64,000 bases of DNA. Source: Paragordius varius. Lineage: Eukaryota; Nematomorpha. The stretch covers positions 1,426,001 to 1,490,000 of the forward strand of contig OZ176051.1 in NCBI GenBank assembly GCA_964247055.1, in the 5' to 3' direction. This document shows positions 53,340 to 64,000 of this stretch, piece by piece. Position 1 is the first letter of the stretch. Every line of letters starts with the position of its first letter. Position numbers and translations under genes: made by a program. Below the pieces are notes generated by a model. The model had not been told where the DNA came from, searched no databases, and saw nothing but the letters and a program-made list of their open reading frames with translations.

Positions 53340-54460
53340 TTGGGCATATGCGTTTTTCTGAAAATTGCCTAAAAGTTAATTCTGGGGGCTAGCCTGAACT
53401 GGAAAGTAAGTTAAAAAATGGCTCAGCTCCTTGGGCGTATTCATAAAAAAAAATTATTACTGAAATAAATTGCTCTACTTTTTGCGGAAATATGCCTCAA
53501 AGTTTATTCTTGTTCAAAAAGCCTAAATTCCAGCATTGTTGAACTTAATTTTACGAAAAATTGATTGAAATTCAGAATCTTATAAAAAAAAATATTTTTT
53601 TAGCGGATGGGAATTCAAAATCTGTCAAAGTTCATTTATAATGGTTAAAAAAGGTGAATTCGAGGGGCCTCGTTTTTCAAAAATTTCTTTAAAACCAATA
53701 TTTGTTTAAAAACTCTTTTACTGGGATGGGGTTATACTGAAAAACGAATTTATCAAAAATGGCTCCGTCATCGTCGGCGCATTATTAAAGAATAATCTAT
53801 TATTGAATTCTAATAAGTCTATATATATTTCGGAAAACGCCTCGAATATTTGAGCTAAGTGAAAAAGGAAAATATCAGACAGTCATCCTCGGCGCAGTTA
53901 TAAAAAATAAAAAAATGATCCAGGAATTTGAATGAGATTACATAAAACATTCCCCTATTATATATTCAATAAGCTTTTTCCGAGCGATAAACTAAGGGGC
54001 TAATTTAACTAATAACTTTCTAACCTTCAGCATATACAAAATTAAAAAAGGCATTATTGATTTCGAATGCTTACATGCTTACCGAAATCAGAAGGATTAA
54101 TGTTTTTTCAAAAATCTTCACTAGGGAATGAAGACTAAAAGACTTCTACGAAAAATGGCCCTGTATCGGTAAATTATGAATATATGTTTTTTACTTTTCA
54201 ATTCGAATAGGCCGTTTTTAAAAACCATACCGCCTTTTTCAACATGGTCACCCACCATTCGTAAAAAAGGAAAAAAATATTATTGATTTTGAATAGGCAT
54301 TCCGAAACATTGCTTTAACAAATATTTCTCTAAAACACCCATTTTTCTGGATAGTGGGGTAAGACTGCTGGCTTATCCAAAAAACGACTCAGAACTAAAA
54401 ATATTCACTTTTCAATAAATGGGGCCTAGATGTTTTCGGAAACTTTGATTGATGCATATA
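53340..54460. repeat. Degenerate tandem repeat block, related to 10440-11345
   Basis: Units of roughly 110-150 bp recur around TCGTCGGCGCATTATTAAA (53774), TCCTCGGCGCAGTTATAAAA (53885) and similar sites near 53430, 54033, 54163 and 54251. They alternate with GGGGCTAATTTAAC-type and TTTCGGAAAACGCC-type segments. No protein is encoded. Confidence 0.55.
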
Positions 54461-54714
54461 TTTTAAAAAAAATATAAATTATTTTTAATTACATAAACTA
54501 CGCAAAATAAGCCACTAGGTCAATACACCGAAAATTGTATACCAAACAGTATCTTCCGATTTATTTAAAAACAAATCACATTTATTATTAACCTTAAAAT
54601 ATATAAAAAACATCATTATGGGAACCAATATGGCCTATTGAAAAGGACAGAATACGTTTAATATCATCTATCATTTTTCATCGACATGACTAATTAAAGA
54701 ACGATCCTGATGTT

Positions 54715-55020
54715 GTTGTTGTTGCTAAGGTCGATTCCGACTACCTGCAACATTCAAAATATCGCTTCTCCATTCACTGCGATTTCCGGATCTGGTGTTT
54801 AGTTCGGATGATGATTGGTTGGTTTCTTTGAGGATGTTATCCATCCAACGAGTTCGTCTTCTCCCTCTTTTTCGGGCACCACTTACTTTCCCCAGCATCA
54901 GTGATTTCTCAAGTGAGTTGGCTCTCAAAATGTGCCCGAAAAAGGAGAGTTTTTGCCGTATTAAGCTGCCTAGAAGTGACATTTCTGGGTTAATTTTATT
55001 TAGAATAGTGGTGTTTGAAA
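54715..55020 (-). mobile_element. LINE 3' end (RTE-like), C-terminal RT tail
   Basis: The minus strand encodes LIRQKLSFFGHILRANSLEK, then RKRGRRRTRWMDNILKETN, then VAGSRNRP and a stop, followed by a short (CAA)n tail near 54714. This is the C-terminal tail of RTE/BovB-like non-LTR elements. The frame is open over about 100 codons, so the insertion is younger than the one at 29740. The 5' part is absent. Confidence 0.85.
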
Positions 55021-55461
55021 CTTATAAAGCATGAATCTTTTGTAAATTATAATTTATTAGAAGCACCCGTTAGAAAACCGCATTTGTCAGTCAAACTGCC
55101 AATCGAACATATTTAATTATACTAAAAACTCTTATAACCATTCCCCACTAAATTAACTAAAAAATGAAACTAATAAGCCATTCTTAAAATTTTAATAGTT
55201 GAGTTTGGAAGCTGCATCTTTTGGACATAACATAATATGTTGCTTTAATGTTAAAACTTTGTGGCACATATAATAATTTTTTTAATAAAAATTATGAGAT
55301 ATTTTGATAAATTATAATTTTAGTTTTACGCAATATACACCATATTTTGTTATATTTTTGTAACAATCATTACAATAATGAAGCTTGCAATAAAACTCAC
55401 AATTCATTTGCTGTTTATTTATAATTATTAATTAGTAATTGTTACATATAAGAATTGTGTT
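55021..55461. other. Upstream flank of the BTB gene, nothing recognised
   Basis: AT-rich with no coding or repeat signal that I could support. Confidence 0.4.
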
Positions 55462-58014
55462 ATGGCGGCATGGGAACCGAAAGCTCGGGAATCTGCCGTT
55501 TTTAATTATTTTCTCCATCTTTCTCAGGGCAATGTTAATCGATGCCCAGATATCAAAATTCTTTTGGGAGATAAAACATTCCCATTCTACAAATTGGTTC
55601 TTTGTTCACAAAGGTTTGTGTATTTTATTTGCGGTCATATTTTTTGCACAAAAATGTCTGATGAAAACATGTTTAATTTATATTATATATATAGCAATTT
55701 CTTTGCGGAAAAGGCTATTACAGGCAATGAAATTAAAATACCTGATGATTTTCAAATAAGCGCAGATACGTTTGAAAAGATTTTAAAATTTATGTCAGGG
55801 ACAGACCCGGGACTCTCAAAAGACAATGTGGAAGCGATAGAAAAGGCTAGTCAAAAATTAGGTATATTTTAAAAATCATGAATTTCGTTGTATTACAAAA
55901 ATATTTTATTATTAACTAAGAATAATGTATTATAACATGGATAGCTAAACATTAGCTTTTTACAAGCGAGCCTTAATCCAGGCAATTTTATAAATGAGCC
56001 GTTTCAAAAATAATTTAAGAAAAAGAAAAATCTCAAATCTCTTATGGGTTTAACGATGAGAAAGGGTACCTTTTTGCCATCATTTTTATGGCTAAAAAAT
56101 TTTATAATTTTTTGTCAACTATTTACTGGCTCATTTACGGCAAATATAAGTCTGCTCAAGTCTTATAGATAGCGTTTAGTGATTTATTTATTTATGTCAC
56201 CATACTTTAAAGTTTGCTAACATAATATACTTGAAAATATTATAAAATTAATGATTTATAACCAATAAATAACATCTAGGCATTGTGAGATTACAAAAAC
56301 AATGTGAATCCTACAAACAGTCTCTCCAAACATCAGGAACTTCGAGTTTACCATCAGGGGGAGATATCGCGAACAAAGTATTGAGGACATCTTTAGGGGG
56401 AACCGGAAAAGATAAGGATGCTATTGCTTGGGGCAAGGATTATTACGACCCTAAAAGATTATGGAAGCCGTTGGCGCGATCATCTATTATTGAACATTAT
56501 TTAGGTATAAAATACTTTTTTATTAGCACCATAGAACCCTGTCTATGGCATTCCCAGGTTTTAAACTTAGTTTTGCCATGTCTTTCTCCGTATCTATCTA
56601 TCCTAAAACGCCAGAAAACGCTATAGACAGGGTCTATGGCGAAATAGTTTACGGATATGACCGCACGAGAGAGGGATATCATATATATGTGTAGAATAAC
56701 CAAATGTGATTTTATCGTTATAACGAAAGATTTGTAACTTTTCTATTATGATATGCTCCATAGTAATTTTTATTTGCTAGGTTACCTGTGGAATCAAAAC
56801 AGAAAAGAAATTGCAGATGTGACTATCATTGTAGGCGGAGTAGCCTTCAAAGCACATAAAATAGTTTTGGCTTGCCACAGCAACTATTTCCAAACGCTAT
56901 TTCGCGACACGGATGGAGCATTAGAAATAATGGTGCCCAAATCTCTTAACATTACCGCAAACACTTTTTTCACCCTGCTAAAATTTGCATATACAAATGA
57001 GATTGAGATTAATACCACAAATTTGAATGAAATTTATAATGCTGCCACCAGGCTTAAAATGCCTCATCTCATAAAGTTGATTGAATCCAAGTTTTCATCA
57101 GCGTTACCTTCGCTTCAACAAATGCAACAGAAACAAGAAGAACAATCTATGATGCAGCAATTTGGAGCCGTGCCTAGCAACGCAATGATGCCGGAAATGC
57201 CTCTAAATTTTGATCCAAGTGCCAATTATCAAGGTATGCCAAATAATCAAAGTATTCCGATTAATTACAACACCAATAATAGCAACATGAGTGCTTTTCC
57301 TTTTAACCCACAAATGATGTCAGGACCTGTGTCTTATCCAACAACTGGTATGACCCCAACACAACCGATGTCAGGTCCAGGACCGCAAAACCTTGCTCAA
57401 CTTTTCCAAACGCCTCATTTCTTGAATTGCGATGTTGATACATTAGTTAACTTATTATCAAACGATAATATCAGTTTGGCCAATGAATTTCAGGTGTTTA
57501 ATATGGCTTTAACGTGGTTAAAGCAAGGAAATGGATTTGAAAGATTCAATTATCTCGTTCGGGTAATGGGTTGTGTCAGGTTTAGTTTAATGAATCAACA
57601 AGAACTGTCACAATGTGTACGTTTAACTTTGGATTGGTTTAAAAGCAACCCAAATTATCGGACTATGATACTAAAAGCCAATTGGTAAACTAATTTTCTT
57701 ATATTTCCTTTTTTAATATTTATCCAATGAAATTTTGAAAACACTTTAGGTTAACTGTAAATGAACAAAGTAACATCTTTCAAACGTTTGTACGCAAAGA
57801 TAAACCCAGAAATTATTCCTATGTGCCTAATGTGTATCCCTGTGGCGGTGCGCAAAATTATCAAAGTGAGGGCGTTTCTGGTATGCGTTGTGCGGTTTGT
57901 CCCACGTGTAGGAAACCATTTAGTCCGGTTCCGTTTGCCCCTTCAGAACCTCCGATATGTCCGGCCTGCAAAAGACCAAATCCAAATGCTGCTTCTCTCA
58001 TTATGGCTCAATGA
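55462..58014 (+). CDS. Double-BTB and BACK-domain protein with a C-terminal Cys-rich zinc ribbon
   Basis: Five exons: 55462-55613, 55695-55861, 56280-56504, 56781-57684, 57750-58014; 570 aa, phases consistent. A divergent BTB fold starts near residue 25 (PDIKILLGDKTFPFYKLVLC). A second, clear BTB lies at about residues 195-290 (ADVTIIVGGVAFKAHKIVLA, then CHSNYFQTLF). A Met/Pro/Asn-rich linker precedes a BACK domain at about 400-475 (DTLVNLLSNDNISLANEFQV, then FNMALTWL). The tail has CxxC-type pairs (CAVCPTC and CPAC). BTB-BACK proteins usually recruit substrates to Cullin-3 ligases, but no Kelch repeats follow here. The introns are 81, 418, 276 and 65 nt, none in the tiny class. I cannot assign a named orthologue. 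Confidence 0.88.
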
Positions 58015-60799
58015 TAAAACAGCTTTATACGGTGTGAAAACTCTATCTTGTTATGTTAACTTAAACGTTTTCTCTTATTTATATATATATAATAATTTTA
58101 TAATGATTTTTAAAATACTTGTCAAGTCATGTTTTTAAATTATACCATGTTGTATGCCAGTATATGTTTTTCTAATTTGGATGTAATTACGTTATAAATA
58201 AATGCGTTTATTAGTTTGACATTTAATTACTATGTGGGGTAGTTTAATTTAATTAGATATATAAGAAGGATATTGGGCCAATCAATCATATATAGCATGG
58301 TATAATTAAAAAATTAAAGGTAAAAAAAACTTTAGCCAACAATTTTTGAGTTTGTGTCGCTATAACAAATGATGTAAAATAAAGTTTTTCTTTATACGTT
58401 TAAGTTATAATTCGCCAATTATCTAGTGCTAAATTAGCTGTTTGTTTCTATTGGATGGGGCTATTTTGATAATGTATAAGTAAAATTCTCAAACGATAAA
58501 TATGTATCATTACAAATTTAAACTATTAGACACAAACCACCCTAAAATATATTTCATATGAATAAGTTTATGAATGGATTGTTGACTTAATGTTAAAAAC
58601 TATATGAAATAGATTTTATTGTTTTGTAATACAAATCAAACTCAAGTTATTGCGTTTCGCAAATATTTTGTTTTTTCAATTAAATTAAATATAATGAAAA
58701 AATATTTTAGATATATCTTTATAAAACAAATCAATAATATCCGTAATTTCAATAAACTCGGCTGAAATGGGCCAAATCTATTGTAACTCTATCGAATGTC
58801 CGAGATAGCGTGATGAGAATACAAAATATTATGACATCAAAAACAATCATTTTCATGAAAAGGATTTGTTTTAAAATTTATATTGCGTATTTTTATGGGA
58901 GGTTTTTTTCCCTATTTTTAAGAATGTTAGAAACGATTATTTTATTTTTTGAAATACCCGGTTAAAGTTGGCTAGTTTTATTAATACTCACTTTGTCTGG
59001 TAAAAAATATTCAAATTGGATCAATTTTTACATAGTATTTTACCTTTAAGTATGATTCAATAAAATATGTATAACAAAACACCTCATAATATAATAAGAA
59101 TATTTTTGTCTCAAGGAAATTTTTAAACCCATATTTCTAAAAGAATAGAATATGACTAGAAAGTGCATTTTAAGAGTCAGCTTATTCACACGGCTTATTG
59201 ATATTGGCAAATTAGAATTAAATCAACGCCTCATTCATTAGTTCCTTTGACACCTTTCTTGTTCCAAAGCTTATTTATTTAACAGTTAAAAAATTATTAA
59301 CAACCGTACTTATATAAAAATTAGAAAATTTTGTTTCATGACTCCTAGAGTCATTTAGATAGCATCCATATCCAATTAAAACAAATAGTCAATAATGTCT
59401 ATCTTTATATCGATATGTTTGTTATGCCAGTTTTTATTGAGATTCAAAAAACAAAATTCTCTAAAACGCAAAAAATCCGAGATTTTAAGATAATATATAT
59501 TACAAACTAGAATTGATGAATGTATTGCTGCAATCAAGGTCAAAATTTTGCCATATTGCAGTAAATAAACTTTCATATGATGCAATTTATAGTTTTAATG
59601 TTGAGTGCCAAGGTTGCATTGGTTTTTTATTGTCCATCCACCTTATTCTTCTTCGGTCTTGTGAGTAGATCTCATAATGTAGATATTGGTGCGGATGTTT
59701 TTGGAAAAATGCACACTTTGTTTTAAAATTTTATTTTTAGAAGTTCTAGCGTAATGCATTCTAGATCGAGGAATGATGATATTATAAAAAATTTATAAAA
59801 TTTAATAATACTATATTCTATTACCTCAGTATTTTAATTAAAATATACGATCATCACATTTATGATATATATATAAATAGTTTTTTTCAAAATATACCCA
59901 AATTTTGAAATAAACACATCTTAAAATCATTCTGAAGCGATAGAAATGTTAAGCATTATCAAATTTTATATTATTTTTTTATCATAAAGCGTTTCTATAC
60001 CGTTTTTTCATGCCTATATACTGAAATTAGGCCTCAACATTTTGCTAAAAATTAAATTTTTTAAAAAAGTATTATAAAATATAACAAATATATAAATTTC
60101 GCGCGATCCCGCATTTTAGCGATTGTTTAAAGAGAAGGAGCCCTTACAAGCGACTGAATTTGGAACTTTCGGAGCCCATAAAAAATAAATTTAATATATT
60201 TGTTTTTTATATGTGGTTATGATATATTTTAGATATCTTATTTCAAATGAAGCTTTTTCCTCATCACATAGTTTATCTGTACCAGTTACTACAAAATAAA
60301 AATAATTTTCTTACATCACTCGTAAGGGGAAAATTTTATATCCCCATGATCTCTCTACATTTTTTATCAGATTATATATAATTACCTTAAGAATTAATAC
60401 AGAGCATATAAGAGTGATCATATTGGCTATTTTTAAAATATTTCAAAGTAATTTGAGTTATTAAGTCCTTGTTACTAAAAATTATTCGCTTTTCTTTAAT
60501 GATTTTATTTAAAAATGTCTCAGTAGACCAAGTGTTTACCATATTTAACTATAAAAGATACAGCCTAGGCATCTATTCGAAAACACCCAATTTTTTATAT
60601 ACATCATGGTCTACTTATTTACAGTATTAAGAACACCTCCACTACTGTAAGCCCTTCAAACATTACCAACACTTTATATATAATTATATTGTTTGTTACT
60701 ACAATATGTGAATTATGCTTTATAAGCGCGGTTTTAGCCCATATATAATAATCATATTTTTTACATTTTTTCTTGGCAAAAACAGTTGTTTCAAGCGCC
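58015..60799. other. Long intergenic stretch, nothing recognised
   Basis: AT-rich DNA between the BTB gene and the Nup153-like gene. Scattered short open frames on both strands have no family resemblance, and no repeat matched another part of the window. Confidence 0.4.
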
Positions 60800-61571
60800 A
60801 TGCCTGTTGACCGTAAATCGAAATCCACATCCTTCAGATATCACAACCATAAACCCTATGTTAAAAAGGTATTAGCATATATTTAAATATAGCAATCAAG
60901 TATTGTATCTTCTCTTACAAACAAACTTTCATCACTTATACCGTCCTGGCTTAAATCCACCGAAACTAGTCTCTCTGAATTGCCAGATCTTTATAATAAT
61001 TTAAATAATGAAGAGTTAAACAATTATTTAAGCGAGGAAGAAGATATAGATATTGGTCTTAGCAATGGACCAAAAGCTCGTCATGAAGATTCCTATTTAG
61101 AATACAAAGATGCTGATGACTTGCATATTAATACGCAAATTATAACAAAAAGCCTTGCCATCAGTCAGACATATACCTCAAAAATTAAAACTTTAAATGT
61201 TAAATCGAAAAATAAAGGGGTATATGCTCCAAACAATATTGAAAGAGACTATTCCTTAAATTTTGATGATAAAAAAGTGAATATGGATAATCACATATCT
61301 TCAGCGCCATTTTCAAATATATACCATAATTTAGCTAGAAAACCTTTGATACACTATGAACAAAAAGTATACACTATCGCAATTAATTATTTAGATTCCT
61401 AAAACGGAAATTGCAATTGATAATGTTCCCAATTTTGTTCCGACATCTATCGGAGACACTTTTTCTCAATCGAATCAGATGAAACCCGTGGTTACGGAAT
61501 CCCTTAATGAGAGAAAACACAATTTTGCCGAACGAAGAAAACAGCGCCTCCTCTCACACACCCCATACAAT
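60800..61571 (+). CDS. Nup153-like nucleoporin, N-terminal exons (continues beyond window)
   Basis: Three exons in frame: 60800-60868, 60893-61366, 61395-61571, with 24-nt and 28-nt introns, 240 aa before a GT donor at 61572. A basic N-terminus is followed by IVSSLTNKLSSLIPSWLKS, which resembles the Nup153 N-terminal motif (LSRVTDTVKSIVPSWLQ) that helps target the inner nuclear membrane and pore basket. RRKQRLLSHTPYN in exon 3 resembles the later Nup153 RLRxTPYQ element. The acidic region EEEDIDIG lies between. The rest, including zinc fingers and FG repeats, is not in the window; the hAT element downstream probably sits in the next intron. Family call is moderate. Confidence 0.6.
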
Positions 61572-62275
61572 GTAAAGTTGTTTTTATTTTACATAATAAT
61601 TAAACTAATATTATCTTAATCCTCTTCTTCGCCTTAATATAAAAATCTATAGTTAAACTTTTTTGTCAGTAAACTGCACGTTTTAGAATATATTAAATTT
61701 ATGAAAGTTTAAGGCTATGTTTTTAAACCTTAAAAATTAAAACCCTTAAGCGCATTTTTCTTAAAAATTAAAAAATCTCAAATGTTTTTTTGAATAGTTA
61801 ACACTTCATGACCTTTTCACATTTTTGTCCAGAATGACATATTGGGGTAGTTTTATATCCCAGTGTACAATGTAAATCAATTTTTGTTTTGAAAGTTATT
61901 TTAGTCAAAATTTGCATTGTTCTCATGAATTAGATGAAAACGCTTATATTTTTACAGTTATATGACTCCTAGAGTCTGAAATTGGGACAAAAGGCTAAAG
62001 ATGGCATATTTTTAAATTCGGCTTAATACCTCAAATAATTTTTATGATATTCTATTTAAAATGCCTCTTAATATTTGATATACCCCAAAAGGTGATTAAG
62101 TGTTTAATTAGTATTTAAAATTAATAACGACATTTTATTGCCTCTATTTTAAACTCTTAATAAATTACCATTTAACATGAATTTTTATAAAAATAATGTA
62201 TGCTAGGGAAATGGCTAGTTTTGTAAACATTTATTCGATTTTTTACGAATAATAACAATTATTTATGCTCTATGG
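61572..62275. other. Probable intron of the Nup153-like gene
   Basis: It starts at a GTAAAG donor. No further exon was found before the hAT terminus at 62276. Confidence 0.5.
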
Positions 62276-64000
62276 CAGTGATACTCAAACCGCGGCCCGC
62301 GGGCCGCATGCGGCCCGCAGTGTGCTTTAAAAATGCACTATGACTGATATTTAATTATTTTTAAATAATATATATTTTTTACCCAATTTGAAATGTAGAA
62401 AAATTTTCTACATTAAAATGATTTTAAAATTTATGATTTATGGGCACACGTTGTTTCTTCTTCTTTTCGAAATTTTTATTGCATTTCTTTTTTGTTTTCA
62501 CCCATTGCACATACATTTCATTGCTATCCTGCATCATTTTTAAAACTCATTCTCATAAAATATTTTCAACTCAATATCATTAAATTTTGACCTGTTTTTT
62601 ATAGCATAATTCAATTTATATTCCTATCTTTTTTACATAATATTTAAACATAAATTCAAAGGATGACATCTAATGCCAAAAAACGTAAATTATCCGATGA
62701 AAATCGCTCCTTTAAAAAAGAATGGGAAACTAATTTTTTTGTCGTTTTAAATAACAATGTTGCTACCTGCCTTATATGCAAAGACAATATAATTATAAAA
62801 AAATTCAATATTGAAAGACATTCTAAAATCCATCATTCTCATAAATTACCAGAAAATCTTGAGGAAAGAAATGAAAAATATAAAAATTTTAAGGAATTAT
62901 ACGAGAAAGAAAAATCTATTATGGCCATAGCTTTTTCCCAGGAAAAAGCTGTAACATTAGCTTCGTATGAAATATGCTATATTTTAGGAAAAAATATGAA
63001 ACCGTTTACTGATTCCCAACTAATAAAAGAATGTTTAATAAATGGTTGCACTTTTTTATTTGATAAATTCCATAATAAAGATCAAATCATGAGGCAAATT
63101 AAAAAACTTCAACTTTCTGATTCAACATGTGCTCGACGCATTGAAGATATGTCTAAATATATTTTTAACAATACATTATTGGCTCTGAAAAATTGCAAAT
63201 ACTTCAGTATTGCAATCGATTCTAGCACTGATATAAGTTCAACACCTCAATGTGCGCTCTTCGTGAGATTTTGCAACGACAACAAAATCAACGAGGAATA
63301 TTTGAAATTTTTACCAATGAATAATACCACAAAAGGCAGTGATTTTCTTGAAGTAATTAGTACCTTTTTCGATAATAATGGTATATCTATGAAAAAATTG
63401 GTTTCGATCTGCACAGATGGCTGTCCCTCTATGATTGGAATAAACAAAGGGTTTATTTCTCTTTTAAAAAACAAATATAATTTGCAAAATCTATTATCCT
63501 TTCACTGCTTTATTCATCAGCAAAACTTGGTTTCGCGTGTAAAAGATGAATCACTAAATTTAGTAATTAAAACGGTTGTGGATATAGTTAACTACATCCG
63601 TGGCAGAGAATTCAATCACCGTAAATCCAAAAACCTTCTGAAAGATATCCACAGTGAGTTTGATGATATTCTTTTGTACACCGCTGTGAGATGGCTAAGC
63701 CTTAGCAAAGTATTGAATAGATTTTTTGATTTAAGACATGAAATTCTATTATTTATAAAAGATAACAGAAAGTTTGACGAGGAAATTAATAGTGACAAAT
63801 GGTGGGTTTTATTAGCCTACCTTTGCGACATTACTAATAAACTTAGTACTTTTAATACAAGTCTTCAAGGGAGCAAAATAATAACCCAATTTGCTAATCA
63901 TATATTTGCTTTTGAAGAAAAATTAATAATATATAAACAAGATTTTATAGATAAAACACTCCTACATTTTCCAACACTCAAAACGATTTATAAAGAAAAT
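62276..64000 (+). mobile_element. hAT transposon, left part (runs off the window)
   Basis: The left terminus CAGTGATACTCAAACCGCGG, followed by a GC-rich GCCGCATGCGGCCCGC palindrome, is a typical hAT end. The preceding octamer CTCTATGG (62268-62275) fits the nnnTAnnn target-site pattern of Buster-type hAT elements. A 387-bp leader precedes an open transposase frame. The right terminus lies beyond the window. Confidence 0.85.
62663..64000 (+). CDS. hAT transposase (ZBED/GTF2IRD2-like), 5' part
   Basis: An ATG at 62663 opens a frame with no stop through the last base (446 codons), so the 3' end lies outside. An N-terminal BED-like finger is visible (CLICKD, then HSKIHH at about residues 45-65). 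Next come KYFSIAIDSSTDIS and CTDGCPSMIG, which hold the catalytic-core Asp residues of the RNase-H-like domain, then FHCFIHQQNL and YTAVRWLSLSKVLNRFFDLR. These match domesticated-related hAT families such as ZBED5 and GTF2IRD2. The unbroken frame, in DNA full of decayed elements, points to recent arrival. The C-terminal dimerisation region is not visible. Confidence 0.92.
   Translation, partial: MTSNAKKRKLSDENRSFKKEWETNFFVVLNNNVATCLICKDNIIIKKFNIERHSKIHHSHKLPENLEERNEKYKNFKELYEKEKSIMAIAFSQEKAVTLASYEICYILGKNMKPFTDSQLIKECLINGCTFLFDKFHNKDQIMRQIKKLQLSDSTCARRIEDMSKYIFNNTLLALKNCKYFSIAIDSSTDISSTPQCALFVRFCNDNKINEEYLKFLPMNNTTKGSDFLEVISTFFDNNGISMKKLVSICTDGCPSMIGINKGFISLLKNKYNLQNLLSFHCFIHQQNLVSRVKDESLNLVIKTVVDIVNYIRGREFNHRKSKNLLKDIHSEFDDILLYTAVRWLSLSKVLNRFFDLRHEILLFIKDNRKFDEEINSDKWWVLLAYLCDITNKLSTFNTSLQGSKIITQFANHIFAFEEKLIIYKQDFIDKTLLHFPTLKTIYKEN

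Noticed and set aside
55439-55759. Plus-strand 106-codon open frame overlapping the BTB gene start
   Set aside because: It is an out-of-frame reading of BTB exons 1-2 and the 81-nt intron; the spliced frame gives a BTB domain.
57761-58138. 125-codon open frame at the end of the BTB gene
   Set aside because: It is an out-of-frame reading of BTB exon 5; the correct frame has the CxxC pairs and joins in phase with exon 4.

Overview
This is a very AT-rich animal (or close relative) window holding seven spliced protein genes, one intronless gene nested in an intron, and a dense, layered population of DNA transposons, MITEs, LINE tails and tandem repeats. I rebuilt the exon structures by hand: every gene below has GT-AG introns with consistent phases and an open frame through all exons. 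The gene set (PAK kinase, ERK-type MAP kinase, PX-FERM sorting nexin SNX17, mitochondrial EF-G2, acyl-protein thioesterase, a Nup153-like nucleoporin, a double-BTB/BACK protein) is metazoan. About eighteen introns are only 22-31 nt long. Introns of that size are known from dicyemid mesozoans; an orthonectid, myxozoan or other reduced animal parasite is not excluded. No species is claimed.

Layout. 1-3650: tandem repeat block and repeat-rich DNA. 3651-7313 (-): LYPLA-type thioesterase, with a CACTA-like element and a tRNA-derived repeat in its only long intron. 7314-12383: gene-free, with a hAT end, a decayed Helitron, a tandem block, a perfect 27-bp inverted repeat and a MITE. 12384-15331 (-) and 15387-29216 (+): SNX17 and GFM2 head to head, start codons 55 bp apart. 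GFM2 introns hold a second CACTA-like copy, a MITE, a decayed mariner and a complete histidine acid phosphatase gene (24919-26034). 29600-38075: MITE pair with a LINE tail inserted, a ~310-bp satellite, a hAT element. 38076-45200 (+): PAK, convergent with 48009-52713 (-): ERK; a fold-back element lies between them. 53340-55020: tandem repeats and a LINE tail. 55462-58014 (+): double-BTB gene. 60800-61571 (+): first three exons of a Nup153-like gene. 62276-64000 (+): left end and open transposase frame of a hAT element that runs off the window.

The main new observations are: (1) tiny introns form unbroken runs at the 5' ends of genes and large introns lie downstream; (2) a group of MITE families sharing CCATTT...AAATGG termini next to TA, each with its own short tandem repeats facing inward at both ends, one of them a ~1.25-kb fold-back; (3) a TIR repeat family that makes up almost all of one ERK intron, with its unit edge at the splice donor.
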